Assembly: GCF_002176815.1 (NCBI RefSeq) | Contig: NZ_CP021650.1 | Span: 15,175 to 79,174 of the forward strand | Source: Acidovorax sp. T1 | Lineage (GTDB): Bacteria > Pseudomonadota > Gammaproteobacteria > Burkholderiales > Burkholderiaceae_C | DNA length: 64,000 nt | Direction: 5' to 3' | Part shown: in pieces, positions 33,783 to 42,415 of the stretch | How the letters are laid out: each line of letters begins with the position of its first letter | How positions within the stretch are numbered: the first letter of the stretch is position 1 | Notes under the pieces: model-generated | Databases searched by the model: none | Told to the model about the DNA's origin: nothing | Seen by the model: only the letters and a program-made list of their open reading frames with translations | Made by a program: the position numbers and the translations under genes

Positions 33783-34449
33783 ACCGGTGCAGAAAGCGGC
33801 GCAGGTCCGAAAAATCGGGCAGGCGTTCTGCCAGGGTCTGGTGGTCCCAGTCCCACCAGGCGGTGGCCTCCAGGGCCTGGGCAATGTCGCGCGCAAAACG
33901 CATGCGCAACACCCGCGCCGTGGCCCCGGCCACGATGGCATACGCCGGCACATCCTTGGTCACCACGGCGTTGCTGCCCACCACGGCCCCATGTCCGATG
34001 CGCACCCCCGGCATGATGACCGCGCCATGCCCGATCCAGGTGTCGTGCCCGATGCTCACGCGCTGACGCCGCCGCCATTCAAAAAACACGTCGTCATCGG
34101 CATCGGCCAGGCCATAGCGGCTGAGCCGGTAAGTGAAGTGGTGCAGGCTGGGACGCTCCATGGGATGGAAGCCCGGGTTGATGCGCACCATGGCTGCGAT
34201 GTTGGAGAACTTGCCGATGTCGGTGGACATCAGCTCGCAGCCCCGACCGATGTAGCTGTAGTCGTCCAGCACGCTGTCGCCCATGTGGACGGCATCGCCC
34301 ACTTCGGTGTAGCGGCCCAGCAGGCTGTCCTGCACCACCGCGGTGGGCGACAGCGAGGGTGCTTCGGTCAGGCGGGGGCGTGGCTCGACGTTGTGGGCCG
34401 CCACGTGGGTGAAGCGGCTCGCGGCGGGAGAGGGAGCGGTTGCGGTCAT
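33760..34449 (-). CDS. Phosphonate-operon hexapeptide acyltransferase-like protein
   Basis: The protein has 229 aa. A left-handed beta-helix of hexapeptide repeats is evident (residues about 35-80 and 130-175: IGHDTWIGHGAVIMPGVRIG, AVVGSNAVVTKDVP). It matches the phn-operon transferase family (TIGR03308-type). It may acetylate an aminophosphonate or an intermediate. It lies between phnM and the EEP gene, all on the minus strand. Confidence 0.85.
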   Translation of the reverse strand: MTATAPSPAASRFTHVAAHNVEPRPRLTEAPSLSPTAVVQDSLLGRYTEVGDAVHMGDSVLDDYSYIGRGCELMSTDIGKFSNIAAMVRINPGFHPMERPSLHHFTYRLSRYGLADADDDVFFEWRRRQRVSIGHDTWIGHGAVIMPGVRIGHGAVVGSNAVVTKDVPAYAIVAGATARVLRMRFARDIAQALEATAWWDWDHQTLAERLPDFSDLRRFLHRYGPAVQS

Positions 34450-34462
34450 GGCCTACACCGGT

Positions 34463-35665
34463 TCAAAGCACCCGCTGGCCTTCGCGCCACACGGCCCGCA
34501 CCACGGCGTGGTGGTGGCCGTCGGCCACCTCGACCACGCGCACCTGCACCAGATCGGCCCGCAGGCCCACGGCCAGTTCGCCCCGATCGTTCAAGCCCAC
34601 CGAACGGGCGGGGTTGCGGGTGACGGTGGCCACGGCCTGCGGCAGGCTCAGGGGCCCTTCGTCCACCAACTGCAGGGCAGCGGTCAGCAGGCTGCCGGGC
34701 ACGTAGTCGCTGGAGAGAATGTCCAGCAGCCCCAGGCGGGCCAAGTGCGACGCCGCCACGTTGCCCGAGTGCGAGCCCCCGCGGACCACGTTGGGCCCGC
34801 CCATCACGGTGGCCATGCCACGCTCACGGGCGGCGCGCGCCGCCAGCTCGGTGGTGGGGAACTCGCTCACGCTCACGCCTTCGGCATGCGCCTCTTCCAC
34901 ATGGGCCAGCGTGGTGTCGTCGTGGCTGGCCAGGGCAATGCCGCGGCTGTGGGCGTAGTCCACAAAATGGCGACGGTGGGGGCGCACGTAACGCTCCTGC
35001 ATCTCGGCGGCTTCGGCCACCTTGCGCAGGAACTTTTCTTCGCTCCAGCCTTTTTTGCCCAGGTAGTAGACCTTGGCGTGGGTCAGGTCCTCCCACTGGC
35101 GCTGGCCTGGGGTGTGGTCCATCAGCGAGATGATGCCCACCCGGGGGTTGTCAATAAAAGGAGCAAACAAGTCAATGGTGTTGGGCGCAGGAAGCTCGCA
35201 GCGAACATGAAAGTGGTGATCCGCCCGCAACAACCCACGGTCCATGCAGCGTTGCAAGTTGTCCACCACCCCGGTCCAGGCGCTGCCGCGCAGGCTCTCG
35301 GTGTCGGCCTCGCCCACGCCCAGCGCGTCGAACACCGTGGTGATGCCCGCGGCGGCAATCTCGGCGTCGTGGGCCAGCAGGGCGGGCAGCTCGGGCCAGT
35401 TCACCTTGGGCCGGGGCATCAGGTGCCGCTCGAAGTTGTCGGTGTGGATTTCCACCAGCCCGGGCAACAGGTAGTCGCCCGCCAGGTCCAGCGCCCCCAG
35501 GGGCACCGCAGCGCCGCTGTCCACGGCGGCAATGCGCCCGTGGCGGACCTGCAAGGAACCGGTCACCACCTCGTCGGCCAGCACCAGGCGGGCGTTGGCC
35601 AAGGACAGTTCCGGGGCATTCAGTGCCGAAGGATCGGCCAGGGGCAGTTCACGGGGGGCGTTCAT
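34463..35665 (-). CDS. phnM: PhnM, alpha-D-ribose 1-methylphosphonate 5-triphosphate diphosphatase
   Basis: The protein has 400 aa in the amidohydrolase superfamily. Metal-site motifs are GLVEIHTDNFERHL near residues 69-82, SLMDHTPGQRQ, and SHDDTTLAHVEEA near 245-257. It removes pyrophosphate from the ribose-phosphonate triphosphate made by PhnGHIL, giving the PhnJ substrate. Its start overlaps the phnL stop (ATGA). Confidence 0.95.
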   Translation of the reverse strand: MNAPRELPLADPSALNAPELSLANARLVLADEVVTGSLQVRHGRIAAVDSGAAVPLGALDLAGDYLLPGLVEIHTDNFERHLMPRPKVNWPELPALLAHDAEIAAAGITTVFDALGVGEADTESLRGSAWTGVVDNLQRCMDRGLLRADHHFHVRCELPAPNTIDLFAPFIDNPRVGIISLMDHTPGQRQWEDLTHAKVYYLGKKGWSEEKFLRKVAEAAEMQERYVRPHRRHFVDYAHSRGIALASHDDTTLAHVEEAHAEGVSVSEFPTTELAARAARERGMATVMGGPNVVRGGSHSGNVAASHLARLGLLDILSSDYVPGSLLTAALQLVDEGPLSLPQAVATVTRNPARSVGLNDRGELAVGLRADLVQVRVVEVADGHHHAVVRAVWREGQRVL

Positions 35666-36417
35666 GCGGACTCTCCGGTCAAGGCAGGTTCAGACGTGTG
35701 GCGGAACGACGCCACGGGCACGCGGCGGGTGGCCACGGCATCGGCCACGGCGCGGTCGTGAAAAATGCCCAGCAACGCCGCACCGCGTGCACGGGCCTCG
35801 CCGATCAGCTCGATCACCGTCTGGGTGTTGGCCGCATCCAGCGAGGCGGTAGGCTCGTCGAGCAGCAGCAGCGGGCGGGGTTTGATGAGGCTGCGCGCAA
35901 TGTTCACGCGCTGCTGCTCGCCACCCGAGAAGGTGGCGGGCGGCAAGGCCCACAGACGCTCGGGGATGCGCAGCCGTGCCAGCCACTGGCGGGCCTGTTC
36001 GCGGGCGGCTTCCAGGGCTTCGGGGTCTCCCGCTGCGTCTTCGGCCAGCGGTTCGGCCACCACGTCCAAGGCCGACACGCGGGGAATGACGCGCAAGAAC
36101 TGGCTCACGTACCCGATGGTGTGCTGCCGCAGCGACACCAGCTCGCGTGGGGTGGCCTGGGCCACGTTCAGGCGCTGGCCATCGGCCTGGCGCACCCAGA
36201 TGTCACCCGCTGTCGCGCGGTAGTTGGCGTACACCAGCTTGAGCAGCGTGCTTTTGCCCATGCCCGAAGGGCCATCGAGCACCACGCATTCGCCCGCGTG
36301 CAGGCTGAAGTCGGCCCGGTCAAACACCGGCAGCACCGCGCCGTGCTGGTGGTGCAGGGTGAATCGCTTGGCCACGCCGACCAGTTCCAGGATGGGTTGG
36401 GATTCGCAAGGGGTCAT
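35662..36417 (-). CDS. phnL: PhnL, C-P lyase ABC-type subunit
   Basis: The protein has 251 aa from ATG 36417 (MTPCESQPILELVGVAKRF); longer in-frame starts overlap phnK. Walker A is GPSGMGKSTLLK, the signature is FSGGEQQRVNIARSL, and Walker B is LLLLDEPTASLD. It is not a transporter: PhnL is needed with PhnGHI to attach methylphosphonate-type substrates to ATP. It is coupled to phnM and phnK by 4-bp overlaps. Confidence 0.95.
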   Translation of the reverse strand: MTPCESQPILELVGVAKRFTLHHQHGAVLPVFDRADFSLHAGECVVLDGPSGMGKSTLLKLVYANYRATAGDIWVRQADGQRLNVAQATPRELVSLRQHTIGYVSQFLRVIPRVSALDVVAEPLAEDAAGDPEALEAAREQARQWLARLRIPERLWALPPATFSGGEQQRVNIARSLIKPRPLLLLDEPTASLDAANTQTVIELIGEARARGAALLGIFHDRAVADAVATRRVPVASFRHTSEPALTGESA

Positions 36418-37205
36418 GGTTGCAGCACCGAAGAAACCAGCAGTTGGGTGTAGGGGTGTTGGGGGTCGTCCAGCACCTGATCGGTCAGGCCCTGCTCCAC
36501 CACGCGGCCCCGCTGCATGACCATCATGCGGTGGGCCAGCAGGCGGGCCACGGCCAGGTCGTGGGTGACGATGACCACGGCCAGCCCCATCTGGCGGGTG
36601 AGCTGGCGCAGCAGGTCCAGCAGCCGGGCCTGCACCGACACGTCCAGGCCCGAGGTGGGCTCGTCCATGAAGACCAGCCGCGGTTGGGTGACCAAGTTGC
36701 GGGCAATTTGCAGGCGCTGGCGCATGCCGCCCGAAAAGGTGCGGGGCGTGTCGTCCATGCGTGCAGGGTCGATTTCGACCCGCTGCAACCACTCCGTGGC
36801 CGTCTGGCGCAACTGGCCATAGTGCAGCTGGCCCAGGCCCATGAGCCGCTCGCACACGTTGGCCCCGGCGGACACGTCCATGCGCAGGCCGTCGGCGGCG
36901 TGCTGGTGCACAAAGCCCCAATCGGTGCGGGCCAGCAGGCGCTGCTGGGCTTCGGTCAGGGCGTGCACGTCCTGCAGGCCCACGCCGTGCATGTCAAACC
37001 ACACCTGCCCGGCGTCGGGCATCAGGCGGGCGGCCACGCAGTTGAGCAGCGTGGTCTTGCCCGAGCCGGATTCGCCCACCACGGCCAGCACCTCACCGGG
37101 CCAGAGTTCGAAGCTGGCTTCGTGCAGGGCCACCTGGCTCCCGTAGCGCTTGTGCAGCCCGCTGACGCGCAGCAGGGGCCGCGGTGACATCTGAGAATGC
37201 GTCAT
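36414..37205 (-). CDS. phnK: PhnK, C-P lyase ABC-type subunit
   Basis: The protein has 263 aa from ATG 37205 (MTHSQMSPRPLLRVSGLHKRYG). Walker A is GESGSGKTT, the signature is FSGGMRQRLQIARNL, and Walker B is LVFMDEPTSGLD. PhnK docks on the PhnGHIJ core complex near the PhnJ active site. The gene overlaps the GNAT gene upstream and phnL downstream. Confidence 0.95.
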   Translation of the reverse strand: MTHSQMSPRPLLRVSGLHKRYGSQVALHEASFELWPGEVLAVVGESGSGKTTLLNCVAARLMPDAGQVWFDMHGVGLQDVHALTEAQQRLLARTDWGFVHQHAADGLRMDVSAGANVCERLMGLGQLHYGQLRQTATEWLQRVEIDPARMDDTPRTFSGGMRQRLQIARNLVTQPRLVFMDEPTSGLDVSVQARLLDLLRQLTRQMGLAVVIVTHDLAVARLLAHRMMVMQRGRVVEQGLTDQVLDDPQHPYTQLLVSSVLQP

Positions 37206-37687
37206 GACGGCTCCTTGGGCGTCTGAGGAAACGGCTGTTGGGGGTCGATGGCAAAACTGACCCCGTGACGTTGAAAACCCAGCGACTCGTAAAACGCATG
37301 GGCCGCCTCGCGCCGCGCGTTGGACGACAGCGCCAGCTTGTAGCAACCCGCGGCAGCGGCTTCGGCCACCGCGTGGGCCATGAGCTGACGGCCCAGGCCC
37401 TGGCCGCGGCGCTGTGCGGTCACCACCACGTCTTCGGCAATGGCCGACGGGGCCCCGCCGTGCGCCAGGTTGTGCATGACCAGCAGCGCGTAGGTGGCCA
37501 CCACCTCGTTGCCCTCGCACGCCACGAACAGGCGGTAGTGGGGGTAACGCGCAAACTGCGCCAGCATGGCCTCGGCCTGCGCCAGCGTGAGGGTGTCGGC
37601 GTCGGCCAACCCGGGTTGCTGGTACAGCGCCAGCACGGCGGGCAGGTCAGCGGCCTGGGCCTGCCGGATCTGGAGGGCGGAGGTCAT
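37202..37687 (-). CDS. GNAT-family N-acetyltransferase in the phn operon
   Basis: The protein has 161 aa from ATG 37687 (MTSALQIRQAQAADLPAVLAL). The acetyl-CoA motif AEDVVVTAQRRGQGLGRQLM near residues 85-104 and the C-terminal SNARREAAHAFYESLGF are typical of GNAT. A PhnO-like role (N-acetylating aminoalkylphosphonates such as AMPA) is plausible from context but not shown. It is inserted between phnJ and phnK, overlapping both. Confidence 0.85.
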   Translation of the reverse strand: MTSALQIRQAQAADLPAVLALYQQPGLADADTLTLAQAEAMLAQFARYPHYRLFVACEGNEVVATYALLVMHNLAHGGAPSAIAEDVVVTAQRRGQGLGRQLMAHAVAEAAAAGCYKLALSSNARREAAHAFYESLGFQRHGVSFAIDPQQPFPQTPKEPS

Positions 37688-38598
37688 GCCTGCCCCTCCT
37701 CTGCGGTGGGTTGCGTGGTGCACGCAGCGGCTTCGGACGCCTGTGCGTCCTGCTGCGCCGACTGACGCTCGGCGCAGTGGTCCGAGTCGGAGCAGACGTG
37801 CAGGCGGGTGCCCGCGTCGTCGGTGATGATTTCGTCCAGGAAGGTGTCGGTGGCCCCGCACAGGGCACAGGGCACATCCCAGCGCTGCACCTCGAAGGGA
37901 TGGTCGTCAAACCCCAGGCTTTCCACCGGGGTGTACGGCGGCACGGCGTAGATGCGTTTTTCGCGCCCGGCCCCGAACAGCTGCAAGGCCGGGTTGAGGT
38001 GCATCTTGGGGTTGTCGAAGCTGGGAATGGGCGAGGGCGACATGACGTAGCGCCCGTTCACCCGCACCGGGTGGTCGTAGGTGGTGGCAATGTGGCCATG
38101 GCGGGCGATGTCCTCGTACAGCTTCACGTGGATCAACCCGTACTCGCCCAGCGCGTGCAGGGTGCGGGTTTCGGCCTCGCGGGGCTCCAGCCGTTGCATG
38201 GGCTCGGGCACCGGCACCTGGTACACCAGCACCTGGCCCTCGCGCAGCGGCGTTTCGGGAATGCGGTGGCGCGTCTGGATCAGCGTGGCCTCGGGCGTGC
38301 GGGTGGTGGTGGATACGCCCGTGGTGCGCTGGAAGAAGCGGCGGATGTTGACGGCGTTGACCGTGTCGTCCGAGCCCTGGTCGATGACCTTGAGCACGTC
38401 GTCCGGGCCGATCACCGACGCCGTCACCTGGATGCCGCCCGTGCCCCAGCCATAGGGCAGCGGCATCTCGCGCGACCCGAACGGCACCTGGTAGCCCGGG
38501 ATGGCCACCGCTTTTAGGATGGCGCGGCGGATCATGCGTTTGGTTCGCTCGTCCAGGTAGGCGAAGTTGAAGCCTTCAGCCGTGGGGGTGGTGTTCAT
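37684..38598 (-). CDS. phnJ: PhnJ, radical SAM C-P lyase
   Basis: The protein has 304 aa from ATG 38598. The [4Fe-4S] and thiyl cysteines are C244, C247, C269 and C275 (CALC, then VCSDSDHC), matching E. coli C241/C244/C266/C272 with a +3 offset. The glycyl-radical Gly is at position 35 (IPGYQVPF), matching E. coli Gly32. It cleaves the carbon-phosphorus bond of 5-phosphoribosyl 1-alkylphosphonate. All key residues are present, so it should be functional. Confidence 0.97.
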   Translation of the reverse strand: MNTTPTAEGFNFAYLDERTKRMIRRAILKAVAIPGYQVPFGSREMPLPYGWGTGGIQVTASVIGPDDVLKVIDQGSDDTVNAVNIRRFFQRTTGVSTTTRTPEATLIQTRHRIPETPLREGQVLVYQVPVPEPMQRLEPREAETRTLHALGEYGLIHVKLYEDIARHGHIATTYDHPVRVNGRYVMSPSPIPSFDNPKMHLNPALQLFGAGREKRIYAVPPYTPVESLGFDDHPFEVQRWDVPCALCGATDTFLDEIITDDAGTRLHVCSDSDHCAERQSAQQDAQASEAAACTTQPTAEEGQA

Positions 38599-39704
38599 GC
38601 GGTTTCCTCCTGCGCCTGGGGGGCGTGTTCGGCGGTCTGGCGCATGCGGCGCACCAGGTCCAGCTCGGCTTGAAAGTCCACGTAGTGCGGCAGCTTCAGG
38701 TGCTGCACAAAACCCGACGCCTCCAGGCTGTCGCTGTGCGACAGCACAAACTCCTGCATCTGCGCGGGTGATTCGACGGCCTCGCCCAGCTCGTCGGCGC
38801 GCAAGGCCCGGTCCACCAGGCTCATGGCCATGGCCTTGCGCTCGCTGTGGCCAAAGGCCAGGCCATAGCCGCGGGTGAACTGCGGCGGCTGGGTTTTGCT
38901 GCCGGCAAACTGGTTGACCATTTCGCATTCGGTCACCGGCAGGTCGCCAATCGACAGGTCAAAACCCAGCTCGTCAGGGGCAATGACCAGCTCCACGGTG
39001 CCAAAGCGGATTTCGCCCACAAACGGGTGGGTGTGCGAATAGCCCCGCTGGGTGGAGTACGCCATGGCCAGCAAAAAGCCCTCGTCCCCGCGCGCCAGGT
39101 TTTGCAGGCGGGTGGCACGCTGGGCCGGAAAGCGCAGGGGCTGACGGGTCAGGTCCACGGGCTGGGGGTCGCCCGGGGGCGGTTCGCGGCGCTCGATCAG
39201 GCCCTCCTGGTCCAGCAGGTCCACCACCCGCGGTGTGGCCACGGGCTCGGGGGTCTGCGTGGCGGTGGGGGCCTCGGCGGTGGCGCGTTCGGCACCGTCG
39301 GCCAAGAGGGAAAAGTCCAGCAGGCGCTGGGTGTAGTCGTGGGTGGGGCCCAGCACCTGTCCGCCCGGCAAGTCCTTGAACGTGGCGGAAATGCGGCGCT
39401 GCACGCACATGGCCTCGGTCCGCAAAGGACGGCTGGTGCCCAGGCGGGGCAAGGTGGTGCGGTAGGCCCGCAGCAGGAAGATGGCTTCCACCAGGTCACC
39501 ACTGGCCTGTTTGATGGCCAGGGCGGCCAGCTCGGGGTCGTACACCGAACCTTCGGTCATCACCCGGTCCACGGCCAGGCGCAGCTGTTCACGGATTTGC
39601 TCCACACCCAGCTCGGGCACATCGGGGTTGCCCCGACGGTGCTCGGCCAGCATGCGGTGGCTTTGCAGGATGGCGGTTTCCCCACCTTTGACGGCCACGT
39701 ACAT
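38595..39704 (-). CDS. phnI: PhnI, C-P lyase core subunit
   Basis: The protein has 369 aa and starts MYVAVKGGETAILQSHRMLA, the invariant PhnI N-terminus. It is the nucleosidase-like subunit that displaces adenine from ATP with phosphonate, together with PhnG, PhnH and PhnL. Signature segments are GSVYDPELAALAIKQASGDLVEAIFLLRAYR and FARGYGLAFG-like. It overlaps phnJ by 4 bp. Confidence 0.96.
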   Translation of the reverse strand: MYVAVKGGETAILQSHRMLAEHRRGNPDVPELGVEQIREQLRLAVDRVMTEGSVYDPELAALAIKQASGDLVEAIFLLRAYRTTLPRLGTSRPLRTEAMCVQRRISATFKDLPGGQVLGPTHDYTQRLLDFSLLADGAERATAEAPTATQTPEPVATPRVVDLLDQEGLIERREPPPGDPQPVDLTRQPLRFPAQRATRLQNLARGDEGFLLAMAYSTQRGYSHTHPFVGEIRFGTVELVIAPDELGFDLSIGDLPVTECEMVNQFAGSKTQPPQFTRGYGLAFGHSERKAMAMSLVDRALRADELGEAVESPAQMQEFVLSHSDSLEASGFVQHLKLPHYVDFQAELDLVRRMRQTAEHAPQAQEETA

Positions 39705-39706
39705 GG

Positions 39707-40354
39707 TCAGACCTCCTCGGCCACCGGGGTGGCGTTCACATGGATGCGCGTGGTGCGCGGCAGCCCCAGCACCTGCCCGGGGCAGGTCAGCAGCATGTCC
39801 ACACCACGGGGGAACAGCCCGGCAGCCGATTGGTGCAGCCCGCGCAGGGCCTGCACACGCTCGGGCCCGTCGGCGCTCAGCGCCAGCGGCTGGGGGTGGG
39901 GCAGGCCCGGCCCGCTCAGATGCCAGGCACCCGGTGCAGAGGCCCAGCCTTGGGTCTCCACCAACAGGGTGACGGCGGTCTCCGGGCTGGCGTCGGTGCC
40001 CACGTTGAGCTCGGACAGTAGGGGCAAGGCATCACCGGCGGCCACCCAGACAAACTGCGCTTGGGCAGCGGTGTCCACCCGCACACAACCGGTGTGAAAG
40101 CGCAGCCAATCCCCCACGGCGCCGGTCTGCAACCGAGGCGAAAGCCAGAGGGTGGTTTCGGCGTCCAGCAGCGCCAGCAGCACGCTGGCGGCCTCGCGGC
40201 TCACGCCCGCGGGCACCTCGGCGTCGGACACCAGGGCCACGCCGCGCCCGGGGTGCGACCAGGCCGTGAGCACCGCACGGAACACGGCATGGCTGCCGCG
40301 AGCGGGATCGGAAAAGCCCGCTCCCGGCGGGGCGGAGGGGTGCATGGCGGTCAT
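39707..40354 (-). CDS. phnH: PhnH, C-P lyase core subunit
   Basis: The protein has 215 aa. PhnH family features are FSDPARGSHAVFRAVLTAWSHPG near the N-terminus and PGLPHPQPLALSADGPERVQAL towards the C-terminus, ending with a FPRGVDMLLTCPGQVLGLPRTT segment. It is a structural subunit of the PhnGHIJ complex. It overlaps phnG by 4 bp. Confidence 0.94.
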   Translation of the reverse strand: MTAMHPSAPPGAGFSDPARGSHAVFRAVLTAWSHPGRGVALVSDAEVPAGVSREAASVLLALLDAETTLWLSPRLQTGAVGDWLRFHTGCVRVDTAAQAQFVWVAAGDALPLLSELNVGTDASPETAVTLLVETQGWASAPGAWHLSGPGLPHPQPLALSADGPERVQALRGLHQSAAGLFPRGVDMLLTCPGQVLGLPRTTRIHVNATPVAEEV

Positions 40355-40851
40355 TCTTCGTCGTCCTCATCGTTGCCGGCGTCGCTTTCGCGCGCCACGG
40401 TGAAAAAGTCCACCCGGGTGCTTTGGGCATCGGCGTGGCGCTGCGCGCGCTGCGTCTCCAGCCATTGCTGCACGGGAGCCAACAGGCGGGCGGTGCCGTC
40501 GGGCAGCACCTCAGGGCTTTGCAGCAAGGCATCGGCCAGCGCGGCGAGGCGGGCCTGGCGGTGCGAGCGCCCCAGCACATAGGCCACACCCATGGGGCCG
40601 CCCTCCGCACGACGCAGCGCGCAGCGGGTGACGGTCACCTCGCCCAGGTTGAAGCGCTCGCCGGTACCGCCCGCACGGCCCTGGACCATCATCAGCCCGG
40701 TTTCGGGCGGGCGCAGCCAGTGCACCGGGTGCTCGCACCAATTCCCCAAGCCTTGCTCCAGCAGTGCCACGGGTGCCCGTGACAGCAAGGCCATCCAGCC
40801 AGCGCGATCGGGGCTCGGTGGAGCGCCGGGTTTGTCAAACGCATGAAACAT
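40351..40851 (-). CDS. phnG: PhnG, C-P lyase core subunit
   Basis: The protein has 166 aa from ATG 40851 (MFHAFDKPGAPPSPD); a TTG at 40869 in the same frame would overlap the operator palindrome, so ATG is preferred. Family motifs are RPPETGLMMVQGRAGGTGERFNLGEVTVTRCALR and AYVLGRSHRQARLAALADALLQ. It is first in the minus-strand lyase operon phnGHIJ-GNAT-KLM, divergent from phnF. Confidence 0.93.
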   Translation of the reverse strand: MFHAFDKPGAPPSPDRAGWMALLSRAPVALLEQGLGNWCEHPVHWLRPPETGLMMVQGRAGGTGERFNLGEVTVTRCALRRAEGGPMGVAYVLGRSHRQARLAALADALLQSPEVLPDGTARLLAPVQQWLETQRAQRHADAQSTRVDFFTVARESDAGNDEDDEE

Positions 40852-40868
40852 GTCGGTGTTACTCTGCA

Positions 40869-40884
40869 AGTTGTCTAGACAAAT
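40869..40884. promoter_or_regulatory. Candidate PhnF operator between phnG and phnF
   Basis: The perfect 12-bp palindrome TTGTCTAGACAA (40871-40882) lies in the short divergent phnG-phnF gap, with the second related copy upstream of phnC. HutC/GntR regulators bind such palindromes. Autorepression of phnF and repression of the lyase operon from one site is the likely scheme. Confidence 0.7.
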
Positions 40885-40926
40885 TGAAACGTCCCGCGCA
40901 GCTTAATCCGCCTGGATGTAGGTTTC

Positions 40927-41688
40927 ATGACACTGCTTCAAACCACCGAAACACCCCCCTCCGACACCGACGCAGGCTCGCGTCCGCCCATGTGGAGCCA
41001 GATTGCCGGCCACCTGTCGGCCGCCATCGCCCGTGGCACCTATGCCCCCGGCGAGCGCCTGCCGCCCGAGCACACGCTGGCCGAGTCCTTCGGGGTCAAC
41101 CGCCACACCGTGCCACGCGCCCTGGCCAGCCTGTGCACCCAGGGCGTGTTGCGTTCCACCCAAGGCAGCGGCACCTACGTGCAGGCTTTTGCGGTGGACT
41201 TGGTGCTGTCACGCCGCACCCGGCACCGCCAGAACCTGGCGCTGGCCGGGTTCAGGGGCAGCCTGCAGGTGCTGACCCACGACGTGGTGGGGGCCAACGC
41301 CACGCTGGCGCGCCTGCTGGCCGTGCCTCCGCGCCGCCGCCTGCTGCACCTGTGGGTGATGGGCGATGCACAAGGCCAACCGCTGAGCGTGAGTGAGCGG
41401 TTTTTTCCGCTCCAGCGCTTTCCCGACCTGCTGGAAGTGCTACAGAAAACAGGGTCTGTGACCGAAGCCTTTGCCGCCCACGGTGTGACCGATTACCTGC
41501 GGCGCGAAAGCCACATCACCGCCGAACTGCCCGACCCTGTGGTGGCCGCCCACCTGCACCAACCGCAAAGCCAGCCGGTGCTGCGGGTGGACAGCGTCAA
41601 CGTCGACCCGCAGGGCGTGCCCATCGAGGCCGCCACCGCCTGGTTTCCCGCAGACCGCATTTCCCTCACGGTGCAACATGGCGAATGA
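40927..41688 (+). CDS. phnF: PhnF, GntR/HutC-family transcriptional regulator
   Basis: The protein has 253 aa. The N-terminal winged helix-turn-helix is at residues about 22-88 (PPEHTLAESFGVNRHTVPRALASL). The C-terminal UTRA effector domain is at about 105-245. PhnF proteins repress phn genes until phosphate limitation or a ligand is sensed. It is the first gene of a plus-strand group phnF, DUF1045, phnN, chrA, overlapping the next gene by 11 bp. Confidence 0.94.
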   Translation: MTLLQTTETPPSDTDAGSRPPMWSQIAGHLSAAIARGTYAPGERLPPEHTLAESFGVNRHTVPRALASLCTQGVLRSTQGSGTYVQAFAVDLVLSRRTRHRQNLALAGFRGSLQVLTHDVVGANATLARLLAVPPRRRLLHLWVMGDAQGQPLSVSERFFPLQRFPDLLEVLQKTGSVTEAFAAHGVTDYLRRESHITAELPDPVVAAHLHQPQSQPVLRVDSVNVDPQGVPIEAATAWFPADRISLTVQHGE

Positions 41689-42415
41689 TCCCCACACCCC
41701 TTCCCAGGCCCCAGCGCCCCGCCACGCGGTGTACGCGGTCCCCGCGCCAGACAGCCCTTGGTGGCAAGCGGGAAGCCTGTGGCTGGGCCGCTGCGCGGCC
41801 ACCGGGGCGACGCTGAATCACCCGTGGATGCCGGGCTTCACCCCGGACGAAATGCACCACCTCACCCAAGAGCCCCGACGGTACGGTTGGCACGCCACGT
41901 TGAAAGCCCCGGTGGCGCTGGCCGATGGTGTCACCCCGCAACAGTGGTACGACCGTTTGACCACCCTGGCCAACCAGCTGCCCCCCGTGACCCTGCCGCC
42001 CTTGGTGGTGCGTCGGCTCGGGCACTTCCTGGCGCTGGTCATCGACGGCGACGACCAACAGGTGCAGGCCCTGGCGGCGGCCTGTGTCACCCGCTTGCAC
42101 GACCTGGCCGCCCCCCTGTCCGCGTCCGAGCTGACCCGCCGCCGCAGCGCTGGCCTGGACGCCCACCAGGAAGCTCTGCTGCAACAGTGGGGCTACCCCC
42201 ATGTGCTGGACCGCTTTCGGTTCCACTTTTCGCTGACCGGCCCGCTGAACGGGCTGTCCGACGCACGGGTGGACCGCCTGATGCAGGCGGCCACCGCCTG
42301 GTTTGCACCGCTGCCGCGGCTCGCGCTGGACAGGCTGGCCTGGTTTGTCGAGCCCACACCGGGTGGCCCTTTCCGCTGGGAGGCCAGCTGCCCCCTGCGC
42401 GGGGCGGACGCATGA
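41678..42415 (+). CDS. DUF1045-family phosphonate-operon protein (2H phosphoesterase-like)
   Basis: The protein has 245 aa and matches the DUF1045 / putative phosphonate metabolism protein family. Two short His motifs, WHATLKAP near residue 73 and FHFSLTGP near residue 187, have the H-x-S/T-hydrophobic pattern of 2H phosphoesterases. In clusters without phnP this family is a good candidate for opening the ribosyl 1,2-cyclic phosphate. It overlaps phnN by 4 bp. Confidence 0.85.
   Translation: MANDPHTPSQAPAPRHAVYAVPAPDSPWWQAGSLWLGRCAATGATLNHPWMPGFTPDEMHHLTQEPRRYGWHATLKAPVALADGVTPQQWYDRLTTLANQLPPVTLPPLVVRRLGHFLALVIDGDDQQVQALAAACVTRLHDLAAPLSASELTRRRSAGLDAHQEALLQQWGYPHVLDRFRFHFSLTGPLNGLSDARVDRLMQAATAWFAPLPRLALDRLAWFVEPTPGGPFRWEASCPLRGADA

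Noticed and set aside
41758..42411. N-terminal extension of phnN over DUF1045
   Set aside because: The PhnN P-loop begins 10 residues after ATG 42412, and the extension overlaps the DUF1045 gene in another frame.
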